Origin: Microbacterium sp. ACRRU
GTDB lineage: Bacteria; Actinomycetota; Actinomycetes; Actinomycetales; Microbacteriaceae
DNA: 64,000 nucleotides
NCBI RefSeq assembly: GCF_022346945.1
Contig: NZ_JAKRNI010000003.1
Span: 1 to 64,000 of the forward strand
Reading direction: 5' to 3'
Shown piece after piece: positions 43,009-53,530 of this stretch (position 1 is its first letter; each line of letters begins with the position of its first letter). The notes beneath the pieces were generated by a model, which saw only the letters and a program-made list of their open reading frames with translations, made no database searches and was not told the origin of the DNA. The position numbers were made by a program, and so were the translations under genes.

Positions 43009-43701
43009 TCAGTAACTCCGCTCGCGCTCGTCGTCCTCGTCGTCGTCGGAGTCATCGTTGTCGTCGTCGGAGTCATCGTCGTCGTCGTCGGAGTCATCGT
43101 CGTCTGAGTCGTCGTCGTCCGAGTCGTCGTCGTCCGAGTCGTCGTCGCCGGAGTCCTCGTCGCTGTAGGAGCCGTCGACGGAGTCCTCGTCATCGTCGTC
43201 GGAATCTTCGTCCAACTCGTCGATGTCGACGCCGTCGAGGTCTCCGGCGTGCAGCCGCGCCTTCGGCTCGTCGTCATCGTCCTCGTCATCGTCGTCATCG
43301 GCATCCTCGTCGGACTCATCGTCGCCGTCGAGGTCGTCGTCGATGTCCTCATCGGACTCGTCCTCCGCGGCGGCCAACTGTGCCGCCTGGTACTCCGCAA
43401 GTCGCTTCGCCCACGGAACCCAGTCCGGTGCGAGAAGCGCACCGTCACCGGGCAAGAGCTCCGCCTCCAGAACGGTCGGCTCGGCGTCCTCGACCACGGC
43501 GACGCTCACCGTCCAGTGCCACCCCGGATAGCCGGGCAGCCGCGTGTGGAATCGGAGCGAGACGACGCCGTCATCCTCGACGATGTGACCGGCCGCCGGG
43601 CCGACGGTGTCGGCCGGGGTGATTTCGGAAAGCGCCGCGAGAGCCAGATCGTGGGCGTGGAGCAGTCGCTCGTCGGCGACGGGCTCAGGCTTCGAAGTCA
43701 T
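43009..43701 (-). CDS. DUF3027 protein with a hyper-acidic Asp/Ser tail
   Basis: 230 aa. The N-terminal ~120 residues match DUF3027 (HAHDLALAALSEI, GYPGWHWTVSVAVVE, PDWVPWAKRL), function unknown. The last ~100 residues are nearly all Asp, Ser and Glu in S-D-D-D-D units, ending DDERERSY. The DNA of the tail is a 15-bp tandem repeat. ATG 43701 overlaps the end of the cold-shock gene by 17 bp, so the two are coupled. The tail would be a strong polyanion and could mimic nucleic acid. Confidence 0.85.
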   Translation of the reverse strand: MTSKPEPVADERLLHAHDLALAALSEITPADTVGPAAGHIVEDDGVVSLRFHTRLPGYPGWHWTVSVAVVEDAEPTVLEAELLPGDGALLAPDWVPWAKRLAEYQAAQLAAAEDESDEDIDDDLDGDDESDEDADDDDDEDDDDEPKARLHAGDLDGVDIDELDEDSDDDDEDSVDGSYSDEDSGDDDSDDDDSDDDDSDDDDSDDDDDDSDDDNDDSDDDEDDERERSY

Positions 43702-44068
43702 CGGCGACCTTACGCAGGACCGCAGCGATCTTCTTGGCGTGCGCACCACTCGGGTACCGGCCGCGACGGAGGTCTCCGCCGATGCCGTCGAGGAGCTTGA
43801 CGAGGTCCTCGACGATGATGGCCATGTCATCGGCGGGCTTGCGCGCCCGCTTCGCCAGGCTCACGGGGGCGTCGAGCACTCGCACCGAGAGAGCCTGCAG
43901 CCCGCGCTTGCCGTCGGCCACACCGAACTCGAGACGTGTGCCCGCCTTGGGCGCGGCGGTCCCGGCGGGCAGGGCCGTGGCGTGCAGGAACACGTCCTGG
44001 CCGTCATCGGTGGTGATGAAGCCGAAGCCCTTCTCGTCGTCGTAGAACCTGACCTTGCCGGTGGGCAT
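43685..44068 (-). CDS. Cold-shock domain protein with C-terminal extension
   Basis: A 127-aa protein: cold-shock domain (1-~68) with RNA-binding motifs KGFGFIT and DVFLH, then a ~55-residue helical extension (VEDLVKLLDGIGGDLRRGRY). Such CspA-like proteins with extensions usually sit next to DUF3027 in actinobacteria, as here. The Met at 44068 fits the standard CSD start MPTGKVRFYD. Role: RNA or ssDNA binding. Confidence 0.9.
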   Translation of the reverse strand: MPTGKVRFYDDEKGFGFITTDDGQDVFLHATALPAGTAAPKAGTRLEFGVADGKRGLQALSVRVLDAPVSLAKRARKPADDMAIIVEDLVKLLDGIGGDLRRGRYPSGAHAKKIAAVLRKVADDFEA

Positions 44069-44160
44069 GGACACCTCGCTGAGTGTGTGCGCGATCGCGC
44101 GGCGGAACACGGGTCCGAACGGATCCCGGCCTCCCAGCCTACGGCACGCCCGCCAGGCAG

Positions 44161-44166
44161 TAGGCT
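44161..44166 (+). promoter_or_regulatory. -10 element, near-leaderless promoter
   Basis: TAGGCT, seven bases before ATG 44174. Confidence 0.5.
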
Positions 44167-44173
44167 GACGACG

Positions 44174-44443
44174 ATGAGCACGCGCACCCCTGACGGCGAC
44201 GTCCCGATCCGTCGTATCGACCGGATCCTGGCCTTCATGTCGCTGGGGCTCGGAGTCGTGTCGATCGTCTGCTTCTTCGTCGTGATCCTTGCCCGCCCCG
44301 CGGGTGTGACGAACTTCTCCGAGGGCATCTGGCCGACCATGGTCGTGCTCCCTTTGATCGCCCTGCCGGTCGCCTTCCTCCTGATGATGGCCGTGCTCAT
44401 CATGAGCTTCGTGCGAAGGGCACGAGCCAACAGGGGTCGCTGA
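44174..44443 (+). CDS. Small membrane protein
   Basis: An 89-aa protein with two membrane helices (FMSLGLGVVSIVCFFVVIL and MVVLPLIALPVAFLLMMAVLI), short polar loop and basic tail RRARANRGR. Function unknown. It is followed at once by the helicase-associated gene (ATG one base after this stop), so co-transcription is likely. Confidence 0.7.
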   Translation: MSTRTPDGDVPIRRIDRILAFMSLGLGVVSIVCFFVVILARPAGVTNFSEGIWPTMVVLPLIALPVAFLLMMAVLIMSFVRRARANRGR

Positions 44444-44444
44444 C

Positions 44445-46166
44445 ATGGCCGAGACCTCCGACCAACGCGCACTGGCGGTCTCGCTGAGCGCTCTCGGTGA
44501 CGAGGTCCTCGCCCGACTTCTGGCAGATCGCCACGTCTCGGTATCCGCGACCTGGCGCGACATGTTCGATGCGGCGGATGCGCTCCTGGACCCCGCGTCG
44601 ATCGTGCGGGCACTCCCCTTGCTGAATCGCGCGGAGGCGCAGGCACTCGTCGCCGCGGTCTTCGACGGTGTTCCGGCCGAAGACGGCATCCGGGACGCTC
44701 TCCGTCGACGCGCACTCGTCGACGACGACGGCCACCCCTACGCCAATGTCTCCGCAGCCGTCCGCGACGCAGCTCCCGACGGCCTCCCGGACGTGCCGAT
44801 GGCCCCGCCGAGCGGGGGCGCCGACACCGCATCCACTGCGGAAGCGGCCTTCACCACCGCCGCCGCGCTGGCGGACGTGCTCATGCTCACCCTCGAGGCG
44901 CCGCTCGGACGCATCGGATCGGGCTCGCTCGGCGCCGGGGAACGACGTCGCCTCGTCGAGGCGGGGGCGGCTGCCTCGGCGGAGGAAGCGGACCTGCTCG
45001 TCGGGATGGCAGCCCGGACGGGGCTCCTCGGCTCGACCGGCCGGGCATGGCTCGTGACCGCCGCCGGGCGCTCCTGGCTGCGACTGCCGACGCTGGAACG
45101 GTGGGCGTCGATGGCGCGCGCCCTGAGCGAGGCCCTCCCCCGCGCGTACCGCGCGCCCCACGGTGGATGGCTGCCGCCGTCCGCGTGGGCGGGCGCGACA
45201 CCCTTCGATCCCGCCGGGCCGGAGCGCGCGGCGCGGTGGACCCACCGTTTGCGCGCGTGGGGTCTGCTCGACGCAGACGGGGCCGTCCCACCGTGGGGCC
45301 GTGGCCTCGCAGAAGGAGCGGATGCCGACATCGATGAGCTGCGCGACCTCCTGCCGCCCGAGGTCGACCGGGTGTACCTGCAGAACGATCTCACCGCGAT
45401 CGCGCCGGGGCCGCTGGCTCCTCACCTCGACGTGCGCCTGCGCAGCATGGCGGCGCGCGAGTCTCGCGCGCAGGCGTCCAGTTATCGCTTCAGCGCGGCC
45501 ACGATCGGCGCGGCCATCACGGGAGGCGAAACCGCCGACAGCCTGCGGGACTTCCTCACCGGCATCTCCCTCACGGGCCTGCCGCAGCCGCTCGCGTACG
45601 TCATCGAGCGCACCTCCGCCGAACATGGTCGGGTGCGGGTCACGGCCGACGCGGCATCCGGCTTGACCACCGTGCGAACCGACGATGAGACGCTCCTGCG
45701 TGCCATGGAGGTCGACACCGCGCTGCGCTCGGTCGCGCTCACCCGTTCCGACGACGAACTCCTCACGCACGTCTCGGTCGATGTCGTGTTCTGGGCGTTG
45801 AGTGACGCACGGTACCCGGCCGTAGCGGTCGACCCGGACGGACGCCCGCGTACGGTCGAACGCGCGCGTTTGGCACCGGCGGCCACGCCCGAAGAACCGC
45901 TCGAGGTGTACGGCCCCCTGATCGATCGTCTGCGTTCGGGCGGGGAGGACTCGGATGCCGCCTGGCTCGAGCGCGAGCTCGATCAGGCGGTGCGCGCCCG
46001 CGCCGTGGTCGATGTCACCGTGCGCCTGCCCGACGGGTCCGCCCGTGTGTTCCGGCTCGAGGCGACGGGACTCGGCGGTGGACGTCTCCGCGGTCGCGAC
46101 CGCGCCGCCGACGTGGAACGCACGCTGCCGCTGTCGCACATCGATTCGGTGAGCCCCGTCGCGTGA
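44445..46166 (+). CDS. Helicase-associated domain protein (partner of XPB helicase)
   Basis: A 573-aa protein of the actinobacterial 'helicase-associated' family (Helicase_C_3-like). Long alpha-helical N terminus with winged-helix-like repeats (LTATGL-type segments such as LVTAAGRSWLRLP), then VDRVYLQNDLTAIAPGPL and YRFSAATIGAA, a typical signature. It has no helicase motifs of its own. It lies 51 bp before the XPB-like helicase and probably works with it in DNA repair or transcription-coupled unwinding. Confidence 0.85.
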   Translation: MAETSDQRALAVSLSALGDEVLARLLADRHVSVSATWRDMFDAADALLDPASIVRALPLLNRAEAQALVAAVFDGVPAEDGIRDALRRRALVDDDGHPYANVSAAVRDAAPDGLPDVPMAPPSGGADTASTAEAAFTTAAALADVLMLTLEAPLGRIGSGSLGAGERRRLVEAGAAASAEEADLLVGMAARTGLLGSTGRAWLVTAAGRSWLRLPTLERWASMARALSEALPRAYRAPHGGWLPPSAWAGATPFDPAGPERAARWTHRLRAWGLLDADGAVPPWGRGLAEGADADIDELRDLLPPEVDRVYLQNDLTAIAPGPLAPHLDVRLRSMAARESRAQASSYRFSAATIGAAITGGETADSLRDFLTGISLTGLPQPLAYVIERTSAEHGRVRVTADAASGLTTVRTDDETLLRAMEVDTALRSVALTRSDDELLTHVSVDVVFWALSDARYPAVAVDPDGRPRTVERARLAPAATPEEPLEVYGPLIDRLRSGGEDSDAAWLERELDQAVRARAVVDVTVRLPDGSARVFRLEATGLGGGRLRGRDRAADVERTLPLSHIDSVSPVA

Positions 46167-46203
46167 GCCGCCGCGAGGCGATGACGCCTCTCCGGCGCAC
46201 GGG

Positions 46204-46209
46204 TAGGAT
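46204..46209 (+). promoter_or_regulatory. Possible -10 element of the XPB helicase gene
   Basis: TAGGAT, eight bases before ATG 46218. It could give an independent, nearly leaderless transcript. Confidence 0.4.
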
Positions 46210-46217
46210 GGAACGCT

Positions 46218-47867
46218 ATGGCTGACGGCCCCCTCATCGTCCAGAGCGACCGCACGGTGCTGCTCGAGGTCGCGCACCCCGACGCGGAGACCGCGCGACA
46301 CGAACTCGCGGTGTTCGCTGAGCTGGAGCGCGCGCCGGAACACATCCACACCTACCGCATCACGCGTTTGGGGCTGTGGAACGCGCGCGCGGCCGGACAC
46401 GACGCCGACGCGATGCTGCAGACCCTCGACAAATGGTCGCGCTTTCCGGTGCCCGCGTCGGTGAGCACCGACATCCGTGAGACCGTCGGGCGGTACGGCC
46501 GCCTCGTGATCGAGCGAGACGACGAGGGCGCGCTCGTGCTGCGCTCGACGGATCCGGCGGTGCTGGGAGAGGTCTCTCGCAACAAGCGCATCTCGCCGCT
46601 TCTCATCGGTCACCCGACGCCGGACAGCTACACGGTCGACGCGTGGGCGCGGGGCCACATCAAGCAGGAGCTGCTGAAGATCGGCTGGCCCGCCGAGGAT
46701 CTCGCCGGCTACACCCCCGGCACGCCGCACCCGATCGACCTCGACGAGGACGGTTGGCAGCTGCGGCCGTACCAGCGTCAGGCGGTCGAGTCCTTCTCCG
46801 AGGGCGGCTCGGGCGTCGTCGTGCTGCCGTGTGGCGCCGGCAAGACGCTCGTCGGCGCCGGTGCGATGGCCGAGACGCGGACGACGACGCTCATCCTCGT
46901 CACGAACACCGTCAGCGCCCGTCAGTGGCGTGACGAACTCCTGCGGCGGACGAGCCTCACGCCGGAGGAGATCGGCGAGTACTCCGGCCAGTCGAAGGAG
47001 ATCAAGCCGGTCACGATCGCGACGTACCAGATCCTCACCGCCAAGCGCGGGGGCAAGTACGCGCACCTCGCACTTCTCGATGCCCTCGACTGGGGCCTGG
47101 TGCTATACGACGAGGTGCACCTGCTGCCCGCGCCGGTATTCAAGCTCACCGCCGACCTTCAGGCGCGCCGCCGACTGGGCCTGACCGCCACTCTCGTGCG
47201 CGAGGACGGCCGCGAAGGCGACGTGTTCAGCCTGATCGGGCCCAAGCGATTCGACGCGCCGTGGAAGGAGATCGAGGCGCAGGGCTTCATCTCGCCCGCG
47301 GCCTGTTACGAGGTGCGCATCGACCTCCCCGCCGAGGAACGGCTGGAGTACGCCGCCGCAGCCGACGAGGAGCGCTATCGGCTGGCAGCCACAGCGCCCG
47401 CGAAGATCGACGTCGTGCGGCGGCTGGTCGATCGGCATCCGGGTGAGCGCGTGCTGGTGATCGGGCAGTACCTCGACCAGATCGATGAGCTCGCCGAGGC
47501 CCTCAACGCCCCCAAGATCACCGGGTCCACCCCGGTCGCGGAGCGCGAGGAGCTGTTCCAGGCCTTCCGCGAGGGACAGATCTCGCTGCTCGTGGTGTCG
47601 AAGGTCGCCAACTTCTCCGTCGACCTCCCCGAGGCATCCGTCGCCGTCCAGGTGTCGGGGTCGTTCGGGTCGCGCCAGGAGGAGGCGCAGCGTCTGGGTC
47701 GGCTGCTGCGTCCCAAGCAGTCGGGGCACACCGCGAGCTTCTACACGCTCATCGCGCGCGACACCGTCGACCAGGACTTCGCGCAGAACCGCCAGCGGTT
47801 CCTCGCCGAGCAGGGCTACGCCTACACGATCCTGGATGCCGAGGGAATCGGTGCCGCGGCCGCGTGA
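46218..47867 (+). CDS. XPB-type 3'-5' DNA helicase
   Basis: A 549-aa SF2 helicase of the bacterial XPB/ERCC3 group. N-terminal damage-recognition-like domain (~1-160), helicase lobe 1 with Walker A LPCGAGKTLVGAG and DEVH box, the family RED motif (LTATLVREDGREGDVF), and lobe 2 with VSGSFGSRQEEAQRLGRLLR. Expected role: DNA unwinding in nucleotide-excision repair. Preceded by its helicase-associated partner. Confidence 0.93.
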   Translation: MADGPLIVQSDRTVLLEVAHPDAETARHELAVFAELERAPEHIHTYRITRLGLWNARAAGHDADAMLQTLDKWSRFPVPASVSTDIRETVGRYGRLVIERDDEGALVLRSTDPAVLGEVSRNKRISPLLIGHPTPDSYTVDAWARGHIKQELLKIGWPAEDLAGYTPGTPHPIDLDEDGWQLRPYQRQAVESFSEGGSGVVVLPCGAGKTLVGAGAMAETRTTTLILVTNTVSARQWRDELLRRTSLTPEEIGEYSGQSKEIKPVTIATYQILTAKRGGKYAHLALLDALDWGLVLYDEVHLLPAPVFKLTADLQARRRLGLTATLVREDGREGDVFSLIGPKRFDAPWKEIEAQGFISPAACYEVRIDLPAEERLEYAAAADEERYRLAATAPAKIDVVRRLVDRHPGERVLVIGQYLDQIDELAEALNAPKITGSTPVAEREELFQAFREGQISLLVVSKVANFSVDLPEASVAVQVSGSFGSRQEEAQRLGRLLRPKQSGHTASFYTLIARDTVDQDFAQNRQRFLAEQGYAYTILDAEGIGAAAA

Positions 47868-47924
47868 GCCCTACCAGGACTCGGCGTTTCTCGCGATATC
47901 CAGCACTTCCTTGAACGAAGTCAC

Positions 47925-47930
47925 GATAAT
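47925..47930 (+). promoter_or_regulatory. -10 element of the response-regulator gene (leaderless)
   Basis: GATAAT, six bases before ATG 47937, in a locally AT-rich stretch. Confidence 0.6.
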
Positions 47931-47936
47931 GGGCGC

Positions 47937-48629
47937 ATGACAGCACCGCGCATCCTCGTCGTCGACGATGAACCCAACATCCGCGACCTGCTCATCACGA
48001 GCCTGCGTTTCGCCGGATTCCAGGTCCGGGCCGTCGCCAACGGCGCGCAGACCATCTCCGCGGTTCTCGAAGAGGAACCCGACCTGATCGTGCTCGATGT
48101 GATGCTGCCCGACATGAACGGATTCAGCGTCACCAAGCGGCTTCGCGGGGCCGGCTACACCGCCCCGATCCTGTTCCTCACCGCGAAGGACGAAACCGAG
48201 GACAAGATCACCGGCCTGAACGCGGGCGGTGACGATTACGTCACCAAACCCTTCAGCCTCGACGAGATCGTCGCGCGCATCCAGGCGATCCTCCGCCGCA
48301 CGATGCAGGCGGACGAGGAGTCGGTGATCCGCACCGGTGAACTCACGATGGATCAGGACACGCACGACGTGAGCGTCGGCGACGTCTCGATCGACCTGAG
48401 CCCGACGGAGTTCAAGCTCCTGCGCTACCTCATGCTCAACCCGAACCGCGTCCTGTCCAAGGCGCAGATCCTCGACCACGTGTGGGAGTACGACTTCAAC
48501 GGGGATGCCGGCATCGTCGAGAGCTACATCTCTTATCTGCGTCGAAAGATCGACCCGCACTCCTCCGAGCCGCTCATCCAGACCAAGCGCGGTTTCGGCT
48601 ACATGCTGAAGTCCGGCAAGACCGCCTGA
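47937..48629 (+). CDS. OmpR/PhoB-family response regulator
   Basis: A 230-aa two-component regulator: receiver domain (~5-118) with DDEPNIRD, phospho-acceptor in LIVLDVMLPDMNG, FLTAKD and YVTKPFSLDE, then OmpR-type winged helix (~130-228; LSPTEFKLLRYLMLNP, TKRGFGYML). Closest in style to actinobacterial TcrA/PhoP-type regulators. It is followed by its histidine kinase. Confidence 0.93.
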   Translation: MTAPRILVVDDEPNIRDLLITSLRFAGFQVRAVANGAQTISAVLEEEPDLIVLDVMLPDMNGFSVTKRLRGAGYTAPILFLTAKDETEDKITGLNAGGDDYVTKPFSLDEIVARIQAILRRTMQADEESVIRTGELTMDQDTHDVSVGDVSIDLSPTEFKLLRYLMLNPNRVLSKAQILDHVWEYDFNGDAGIVESYISYLRRKIDPHSSEPLIQTKRGFGYMLKSGKTA

Positions 48630-48702
48630 GCGGGGATCCATCCTGGAGAATTCCGACGACGCTCTGACGCACTGGTGGCGTCGACTCAGCCTCCGCACGA
48701 AG

Positions 48703-50454
48703 GTGACCGGCGTCACGGTCACGCTTCTGGCCGTGGGGCTCGTGGCGGCGGGCGTCGGCACTCTCATCTTCCTGCGCACGACCCTCATCAACAACCTCGA
48801 CGAGCAACTCGGACAGCAGGCGGCGGGCAACATCGCCAACAGCGTCTTCGTCACCGAGGATGTCAACGGGCAGTTGTCGTTCGCGCAGGTCGACAACGCC
48901 CCGCAGATCGGCTCGATGGTCGTCGTCTACGGGCCCGACGGCCAGCGGGTCGCCTTCTACAACGGCACCACGATGAGGACGGTTCCCGAGCTTCCGGAGA
49001 CCTTCTCGGTCGAGCAGACCTACAGTCAGGTCGACCGCCGCATCGAGCTGGACGACCCTGTCTCGGGGCAGAAGTTCTTGGCGCGCGTCGGGCTGCTCCA
49101 GGTGCCGGGCTACAACGGCATCTACACCCAGATGATCATCCAGCCGCTGGCACCCACCGACCGCATCGTGGCGGCGTACGTCGGCATCTACGGCTTCGTG
49201 GCCCTGCTCATCCTCATCGCCAGTGCGCTGCTGACGCGCGCGTTGGTCACATTGACGTTCCGCAGTCTCGGTCAGGTCGAGACGACGGCGATGGACATCG
49301 CGGCGGGCGACTTCAGCCAGCGCTTGACCGACATCGTCCCCGACACGGAGGTGGGCCGACTCAAGGCGGCCATCAACGCGATGCTCGCCCGTATCGACGG
49401 CGCCCTCCATCAACGGGATGCCACGGTGCGGCAGATGCGCCGCTTCATCGGCGACGCGAGCCATGAGCTGCGCACGCCGCTGGTCACCATGCGCGGGTAT
49501 GCCGAGCTGTACCGGATGGGAGCGATCCGCTCCGATGACGACGTCGCCCAGGCGATGGAGCGCATCGAGAAGGAAGCCATCCGCATGGGCGCGTTGGTGG
49601 AGGACCTTCTCGCCCTCGCCCGCCTCGACGAGCGGCGAGACGTGGCGATCACGGCGCTGGATCTGCGCCCGATCGCGAGGGATGCCGCGCTCGACCTCCG
49701 CGTCACGTCCCCGCAGCGCGAGGTCACGGTCGACGACACCACGAGCCGCGCGGCCATCGTGCTGCCGGTGATGACGCTCGAACAGGACCCCGCCGCCGAC
49801 GACGCCTCCTCGGGGCCCCATCGGCGTCGAAGCGCCCCGACGACCTCGGCCATGGCGATCGCGGGCGCGACGTTGTCGCGGCTTCGGCGGAGGCGGGAAA
49901 CGGCGCCCGACGCCACCCCCGGCGAGACCGAGAACGCGCCCAAAGCCCCGCCGGAGACGACGACGGGCCCGCGACGGATCCCCAGCCTCGCCCCGATCGT
50001 CCTGGGCGATGAGAACCGGGTCCGTCAGGTCGTGGCGAATCTGCTCGGCAACGCCCGCCGATTCACGCCGGACGACTCCCCCATCGGCTTGCGGGTGGGC
50101 GTGGACGTCGAGAGCGACATGGGGTGGATCGAAGTGATCGACCACGGAGAAGGCGTGCCGGAGCAGATCCGGGAGCAGATCTTCCAGCGCTTCTGGCGAG
50201 CGGACACCTCGCGGACGCGCGAGACGGGCGGTTCGGGCCTCGGCCTGTCGATCGTGGCATCCATCGTGGACGCGTTGCACGGCACCGTCGATGTGCGCGA
50301 CACCCCGGGCGGTGGAGCGACCTTCCGCGTGTCTCTTCCTCTCGCCGAGCGCCGGGATGCCAGCGAGCACGCGCTCATCGCCACGCAGCCGCTCGAACGC
50401 CTCCCCGACGATGTGCGCCTCGGCGACACCCCGCCGGAGCCGCGGAACTCCTGA
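48703..50454 (+). CDS. HAMP sensor histidine kinase
   Basis: At least 583 aa. TM1 near the N terminus, ~120-residue extracytoplasmic sensor, TM2 (GIYGFVALLILIASALL), HAMP domain, HisKA with phospho-histidine in GDASHELRTPL, a Pro/Arg-rich insertion, and HATPase with NLLGNARRF and SGLGLSIV. No ATG/GTG start lies before the basic WWRRLSLRTK segment that should precede TM1. GTG 48703 is given, but CTG 48643 would add 20 residues including that segment and is biologically more sensible. Confidence 0.88.
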   Translation: MTGVTVTLLAVGLVAAGVGTLIFLRTTLINNLDEQLGQQAAGNIANSVFVTEDVNGQLSFAQVDNAPQIGSMVVVYGPDGQRVAFYNGTTMRTVPELPETFSVEQTYSQVDRRIELDDPVSGQKFLARVGLLQVPGYNGIYTQMIIQPLAPTDRIVAAYVGIYGFVALLILIASALLTRALVTLTFRSLGQVETTAMDIAAGDFSQRLTDIVPDTEVGRLKAAINAMLARIDGALHQRDATVRQMRRFIGDASHELRTPLVTMRGYAELYRMGAIRSDDDVAQAMERIEKEAIRMGALVEDLLALARLDERRDVAITALDLRPIARDAALDLRVTSPQREVTVDDTTSRAAIVLPVMTLEQDPAADDASSGPHRRRSAPTTSAMAIAGATLSRLRRRRETAPDATPGETENAPKAPPETTTGPRRIPSLAPIVLGDENRVRQVVANLLGNARRFTPDDSPIGLRVGVDVESDMGWIEVIDHGEGVPEQIREQIFQRFWRADTSRTRETGGSGLGLSIVASIVDALHGTVDVRDTPGGGATFRVSLPLAERRDASEHALIATQPLERLPDDVRLGDTPPEPRNS

Positions 50455-50464
50455 CGGCGCGAAC

Positions 50465-50500
50465 GAAGAACGCCCCCTCCCGAAGGAGGGGGCGTTCTTC
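50465..50500. terminator. Bidirectional terminator
   Basis: GAAGAACGCCCCCTCC and its perfect inverse around a CGAA loop; A-rich and T-rich ends serve both strands, between the kinase and groEL genes. Confidence 0.85.
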
Positions 50501-50517
50501 TCATGCCTGAGCGTGGA

Positions 50518-52203
<1,686 letters not shown>

Positions 52204-52208
52204 TCATT

Positions 52209-52235
52209 CTGGCACTCGACCCTGGGGAGTGCAAG
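52209..52235. promoter_or_regulatory. Second, degenerate CIRCE element
   Basis: GCACTC-N9-GAGTGC with non-matching outer bases, 6 bp beyond the perfect CIRCE. Probably a second, weaker HrcA site. Confidence 0.6.
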
Positions 52236-52261
52236 CCGCCCGGTGCGGAGGGGGAACGACG

Positions 52262-52293
52262 ACGCCGCGGCCCCGTGACGGGGACCGCGGCGT
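52262..52293 (-). terminator. Terminator hairpin of the cspA gene
   Basis: ACGCCGCGG and its inverse with extra CCC/GGG pairing, 16 bp after the cspA stop on the minus strand. No clear U-tract. Confidence 0.55.
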
Positions 52294-52308
52294 GCGTGAG
52301 CCGGAGGA

Positions 52309-52512
52309 TCAGGCCATCAGACGAACCGATTCCGCCTGCGGTCCTTTCTGCCCGGAACCGACCGTGAACTCCACCGCCTGTCCCTCCTCAAGGACCCGGA
52401 ACCCCGACATCTCGATGTTCGAGTAGTGGACGAAGACGTCCTGGCCGTCCGTCACGGTGATGAAGCCGTAACCCTTCTCGGCGTTGAACCATTTGACGGT
52501 GCCCTGCGTCAT
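52309..52512 (-). CDS. cspA: Cold-shock protein
   Basis: A 67-aa canonical cold-shock protein, RNA chaperone: [19 protein letters not shown] with RNP1, DVFVHYSNI with RNP2, and the usual KGPQAESVR end. Monocistronic. Confidence 0.95.
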   Translation of the reverse strand: MTQGTVKWFNAEKGYGFITVTDGQDVFVHYSNIEMSGFRVLEEGQAVEFTVGSGQKGPQAESVRLMA

Positions 52513-52643
52513 GCGAATCTCCTGTTGCTGAACGACGAGGTCATCGTAAGCACGCGAGCCCGCGCCGATTCGGCCCGGGAGAGCATTGTTGACACGGCGG
52601 CATCCAACTTTTTACCCCACGGAAACACGCGGGGCAGCGGGGC

Positions 52644-53228
52644 TCAGGGCGTGGGCTGACCCGCCGCGCGATCGAGTCCGATGACGACGACGAGACGTTT
52701 CTCGGCGCTCTCGTCGTCAGCGGTGTCCGGATCGTCCGTCGGCTGCAGGAAGTCGCTCTCCGCGATGTCGGCACCACCGATCGCGTCGGCGAGACCGCGA
52801 GCGGCCTCGGCATCGTCCGCGGTGCGGTAGTACACGGTCGTCGTCGCGAAATCGGTCGTGTCCGAGTCACCGGTCTGAACGCTGTCGCCGGGCCAGCCCA
52901 GCTCGACGATGCGGTCGCGCAGGTTGCCAGCGAGCCCCTCGTCCGCGGTGCCGTTGAGCACGACGACCGAGTACGACGTGTCGATGACCGCCGGAGCGGT
53001 TTCGACCGCGGTGGGGGTCGGTGACGGATCAGACCCGAGCGAAATGCGACCGGACGCCACGAGCACACCGAAGATGCCCACGATGATGAGCACGACGGTG
53101 GCCAGCGCGGCCCAGAGGAAGATGATCCAGCCCCGCGAACGCGGACGTTCGGCCCGGTGGGCGCCGACACGGCCCGCCTCGACCGGCAGGTCGTCGAAGC
53201 GATCCCGAGGGAAGGTCGATCTGGCCAT
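52644..53228 (-). CDS. LytR C-terminal domain membrane protein
   Basis: A 194-aa protein: acidic/basic N terminus, one membrane helix (~36-58, FLWAALATVVLIIVGIFGVL), Ser/Pro/Thr linker, and an extracytoplasmic LytR_C domain (VVVLNGTADEGLAGNLRDRI). No phosphotransferase (LCP) domain, so it probably assists rather than catalyses cell-wall polymer attachment. Leaderless -10 TAGCAT six bases before ATG. Confidence 0.85.
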   Translation of the reverse strand: MARSTFPRDRFDDLPVEAGRVGAHRAERPRSRGWIIFLWAALATVVLIIVGIFGVLVASGRISLGSDPSPTPTAVETAPAVIDTSYSVVVLNGTADEGLAGNLRDRIVELGWPGDSVQTGDSDTTDFATTTVYYRTADDAEAARGLADAIGGADIAESDFLQPTDDPDTADDESAEKRLVVVIGLDRAAGQPTP

Positions 53229-53234
53229 TGGACG

Positions 53235-53240
53235 ATGCTA
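53235..53240 (-). promoter_or_regulatory. -10 element of the LytR_C gene (leaderless)
   Basis: TAGCAT on the minus strand, six bases before ATG 53228. Confidence 0.5.
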
Positions 53241-53263
53241 TCGGGCGGCGTTCCGCGGCCCCG

Positions 53264-53518
53264 TCACCGCGTCGCCGTGCGGCCCAGGCGCGCGCGATGC
53301 TGCTGCGCCGCCTCGTCGCGCCGCCGACGCAGCCGCCGCACGAGCATCGGGTCATGCGCAAGGGCCTCCGGCTCGTCGAGAAGGCGTCCCAGCAGTTGGT
53401 AGTACCGTGCGGGCGCGAGGTCGAACTCGGCGCGGATCGCCTCCTCCTTCGCTCCGCCGTGGCGCCGCCACTCCGCCTCGAAGGCGAGGAATGCACGGTC
53501 ACGGTCGGAGAGAGGCAC
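53264..53518 (-). CDS. DUF3263 protein
   Basis: An 84-aa protein of the DUF3263 family (small actinobacterial, probably DNA-binding helical protein): DRDRAFLAFEAEWRRHGGAKEEAIRAEF, read in parts, then LAPARYYQLLGRLLDEP and a basic tail. It commonly precedes a LytR_C gene, as here. GTG start; TAGCGT lies six bases upstream and overlaps the DUF2332 stop codon. Confidence 0.85.
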   Translation of the reverse strand: MPLSDRDRAFLAFEAEWRRHGGAKEEAIRAEFDLAPARYYQLLGRLLDEPEALAHDPMLVRRLRRRRDEAAQQHRARLGRTATR

Positions 53519-53524
53519 GTCGCC

Positions 53525-53530
53525 ACGCTA
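53525..53530 (-). promoter_or_regulatory. Possible -10 element of the DUF3263 gene
   Basis: TAGCGT on the minus strand, six bases before GTG 53518. It includes the TAG stop of the upstream DUF2332 gene, so coincidence cannot be excluded. Confidence 0.35.

Noticed and set aside
43015..43200. Short tandem repeats that could suggest a CRISPR array
   Set aside because: The 15-bp units have no spacers and encode the Asp/Ser tail of the DUF3027 protein in frame.
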